Shown one piece after another: positions 40,731-41,978 of a DNA stretch of 41,978 nt. Position 1 is the first letter of the stretch. Each line of letters starts with the position of its first letter. Under the pieces are notes generated by a model. It was not told where the DNA came from, did no database searches, and saw only the letters and a program-made list of their open reading frames with translations. This DNA comes from Cylindrotheca closterium (Eukaryota > Bacillariophyta > Bacillariophyceae > Bacillariales > Bacillariaceae): assembly GCA_933822405.4 (NCBI GenBank), contig CAKOGP040002214.1:787-42764 (forward strand). Direction: 5' to 3'. The translations under genes and the position numbers were made by a program.

Positions 40731-41864
40731 CTAAGTAATCCCACTCCAGCTGTGGATGGCTTCCACATAAATATCCGAATCGGCCCATTCCCAAAAGCCT
40801 TCCGTCAAGTCTTGGGTGGCTTCTTTCCATTGATCCTTGCACTTTTTCAAAATAATCATGGGAGTTCCAATCGCTATTAGGCCATAACCTGCCAAGACGG
40901 GAATCAACCAGGGGTGCACGGCCATCAAACCAACTTGCGTGGTAGTGGTAAAGCCCAACCAACCCATGACGCCACTGGCGGGAACTGTCACAGTTGTGGT
41001 TGCTGCCGCCAATGTGGCGGTAATGGTAGCGGTATTTTTTATATTCCCAACAGTCGTGGCTTGCAAAAATACCGAGGCTTGCAGGGTGGACCACCGACCC
41101 GTCTTGACCCAAACAGCAATGCATTCGGAATTGGAAAACAAAATGTGGTGTGGGGGTAGCACTTCGGGATTCATTAACAAATAGCGGACTCGAGCCAAAA
41201 CAATGTTGGTGGGATCACTTTTGGGTAGTTTGGGGACTGGCGGAGAAGCTGCAGGGTCGGATTTGGGTGAAGCAGGTCCGTTTGGCTTGACAGTAGTGGT
41301 AGGAGATGTAGAAGTGTCATTGGAAACATTCAAGTCGTCCTTTTCCACGTCCTGTTCTTGTTCTACTTTTGCATCATCTATTTCATCCTTTTCATTATCT
41401 CCCTTTGATTCTTTGTCATTATCTTTGCTTTTCCAGAACCACCACTTGTTCTTCTTCTTGCTGACTTCTTCACCGTATTCTACCTTTTTCCATTGACGGA
41501 TTTCTTTTTCATCCGTCAATGTGAGTATCGTTATTCGTTCTGCACCACGCATTTGACTCCTTCGCTCTTCAGCAGCTTTGATGAGTGCCTTGTCTTGTTG
41601 ATCCACCATTTCTTCTAGTGGAACCGTTTCATTTTCGATTTCATTTTCTGATTTATATTTGTCAATGCTATTGTCGGGTTGCTTGTTCGCCGTTAGTCCA
41701 AAATCAACAAGCGTCAGACTATCGTGACAAGCACCAATACAGATGGCATGAACCTGCACCGGCCATATTAGTATGCTCGTCCAACGAATCAAGTGGTCTC
41801 CCTTTTGTATGCCATGCTCAAATACTTGCTCTTCTTCTTTTGTTTTCTTGCCAAACCCGAACAT
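40731..41864 (-). CDS. LRAT/NC-domain protein with C-terminal hydrophobic helices
   Basis: 377 aa from ATG 41864; the frame is open a little further upstream but without ATG. The LRAT (NC) domain is split: F-E-H-G-I-Q-K-G-D-H-L-I-R-W (14-28) with H24 and V-H-A-I-C-I-G (H39), then, after a long charged insertion (about 60-215), D-P-T-N-I-V-L-A-R-V-R-Y-L-L and N-S-E-C-I-A-V-W-V-K-T-G-R-W-S-T-L-Q. The usual N-C-E motif reads N245-S246-E247-C248, so the expected nucleophile position is Ser with a Cys two residues later. As far as I recall, related plant and algal proteins share N-S-E-C. Two hydrophobic stretches (about 290-345) suggest membrane attachment. Family members are acyltransferases or lipases; activity here is open. 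The insertion is Lys/Asp/Glu-rich and probably disordered. Confidence 0.75.
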   Translation of the reverse strand: MFGFGKKTKEEEQVFEHGIQKGDHLIRWTSILIWPVQVHAICIGACHDSLTLVDFGLTANKQPDNSIDKYKSENEIENETVPLEEMVDQQDKALIKAAEERRSQMRGAERITILTLTDEKEIRQWKKVEYGEEVSKKKNKWWFWKSKDNDKESKGDNEKDEIDDAKVEQEQDVEKDDLNVSNDTSTSPTTTVKPNGPASPKSDPAASPPVPKLPKSDPTNIVLARVRYLLMNPEVLPPHHILFSNSECIAVWVKTGRWSTLQASVFLQATTVGNIKNTATITATLAAATTTVTVPASGVMGWLGFTTTTQVGLMAVHPWLIPVLAGYGLIAIGTPMIILKKCKDQWKEATQDLTEGFWEWADSDIYVEAIHSWSGIT

Positions 41865-41978
41865 CGTTTGTGTTTTCAGAAAGGCAACTGCTTCTAGCAA
41901 GATGAGATTGAATGGGGGATATACGGCTAGATCAAACTATCAATGGATAGCTTTTGTAGCTGAGGTGCAAGCTATATT

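Noticed and set aside
40524..40880. Plus-strand frame with a poly-Gln run after the AlkB gene
   Set aside because: Made by the CAG repeat and the antisense of the LRAT-domain gene; no protein features.

Overview
This window looks like nuclear DNA of a photosynthetic stramenopile, most likely a raphid pennate diatom; a Seminavis-type genome would fit, but that is inference. The reasons are short introns of about 76-290 bp with GT-AG borders, a plastid lumen protein with a bipartite presequence (signal peptide ending at an S-A-F-G/F site, then a twin-arginine segment), a TPR-like small-protein family and a helicase-associated-domain relic of types that I associate with diatoms, and many CAA/CAG/GAC runs. 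Exon joins below were worked out by hand from splice sites, reading phase and family continuity.

Region 1 (1-7.9 kb) is accessory. Two paralogous two-exon genes (1-670, cut by the window edge, and 5948-6833, frame-broken) flank a block of structured repeat DNA. That block holds two diverged copies of an element with three consecutive long hairpins (about 1029-1266 and 1469-1677). A tandem array with a 717-bp period follows (about 1739-5612): apparently identical units, then internally deleted older units. The hairpin elements keep their architecture while the stem bases change on both sides, which is the most unusual signal in the window.

Region 2 (7.9-20.9 kb) carries a TPR-like small protein (-), a thioredoxin-fold protein without CxxC (+), RAPTOR of TOR complex 1 (-, 2 exons, 1722 aa), a membrane-anchored glycosyltransferase-like protein (+), an acidic unknown protein (-), a decayed reading frame (-) and NDUFV1 of mitochondrial complex I (-, 2 exons, 491 aa).

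Region 3 (21-35 kb) carries a secretory-pathway DnaJ protein with a bulb-lectin-like C-terminal domain (+). Next come a three-exon polytopic membrane protein with a class III nucleotide cyclase domain that lacks both metal-binding aspartates (-, 1373 aa), a small CxxC protein (-), a four-exon PsbP-like thylakoid lumen protein (+), pirin (-) and PWP2 of the SSU processome (+, 2 exons, 915 aa).

Region 4 (35-42 kb) starts with a helicase-associated-domain remnant inside a diverged duplication that includes the 3' end of PWP2. It continues with a single-pass membrane protein with a Cys-rich ectodomain (+, 2 exons, 819 aa), a small multi-pass membrane protein (-), an AlkB-type dioxygenase with a PIP-box-like N-terminus (+) and an LRAT/NC-domain protein (-) whose stop codon abuts a (CTG)13 repeat.

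The genes do not form one pathway. Several divergent pairs share short intergenic regions (RAPTOR/glycosyltransferase, NDUFV1/DnaJ, pirin/PWP2). No tRNA, rRNA, CRISPR array or complete autonomous transposon was recognised.
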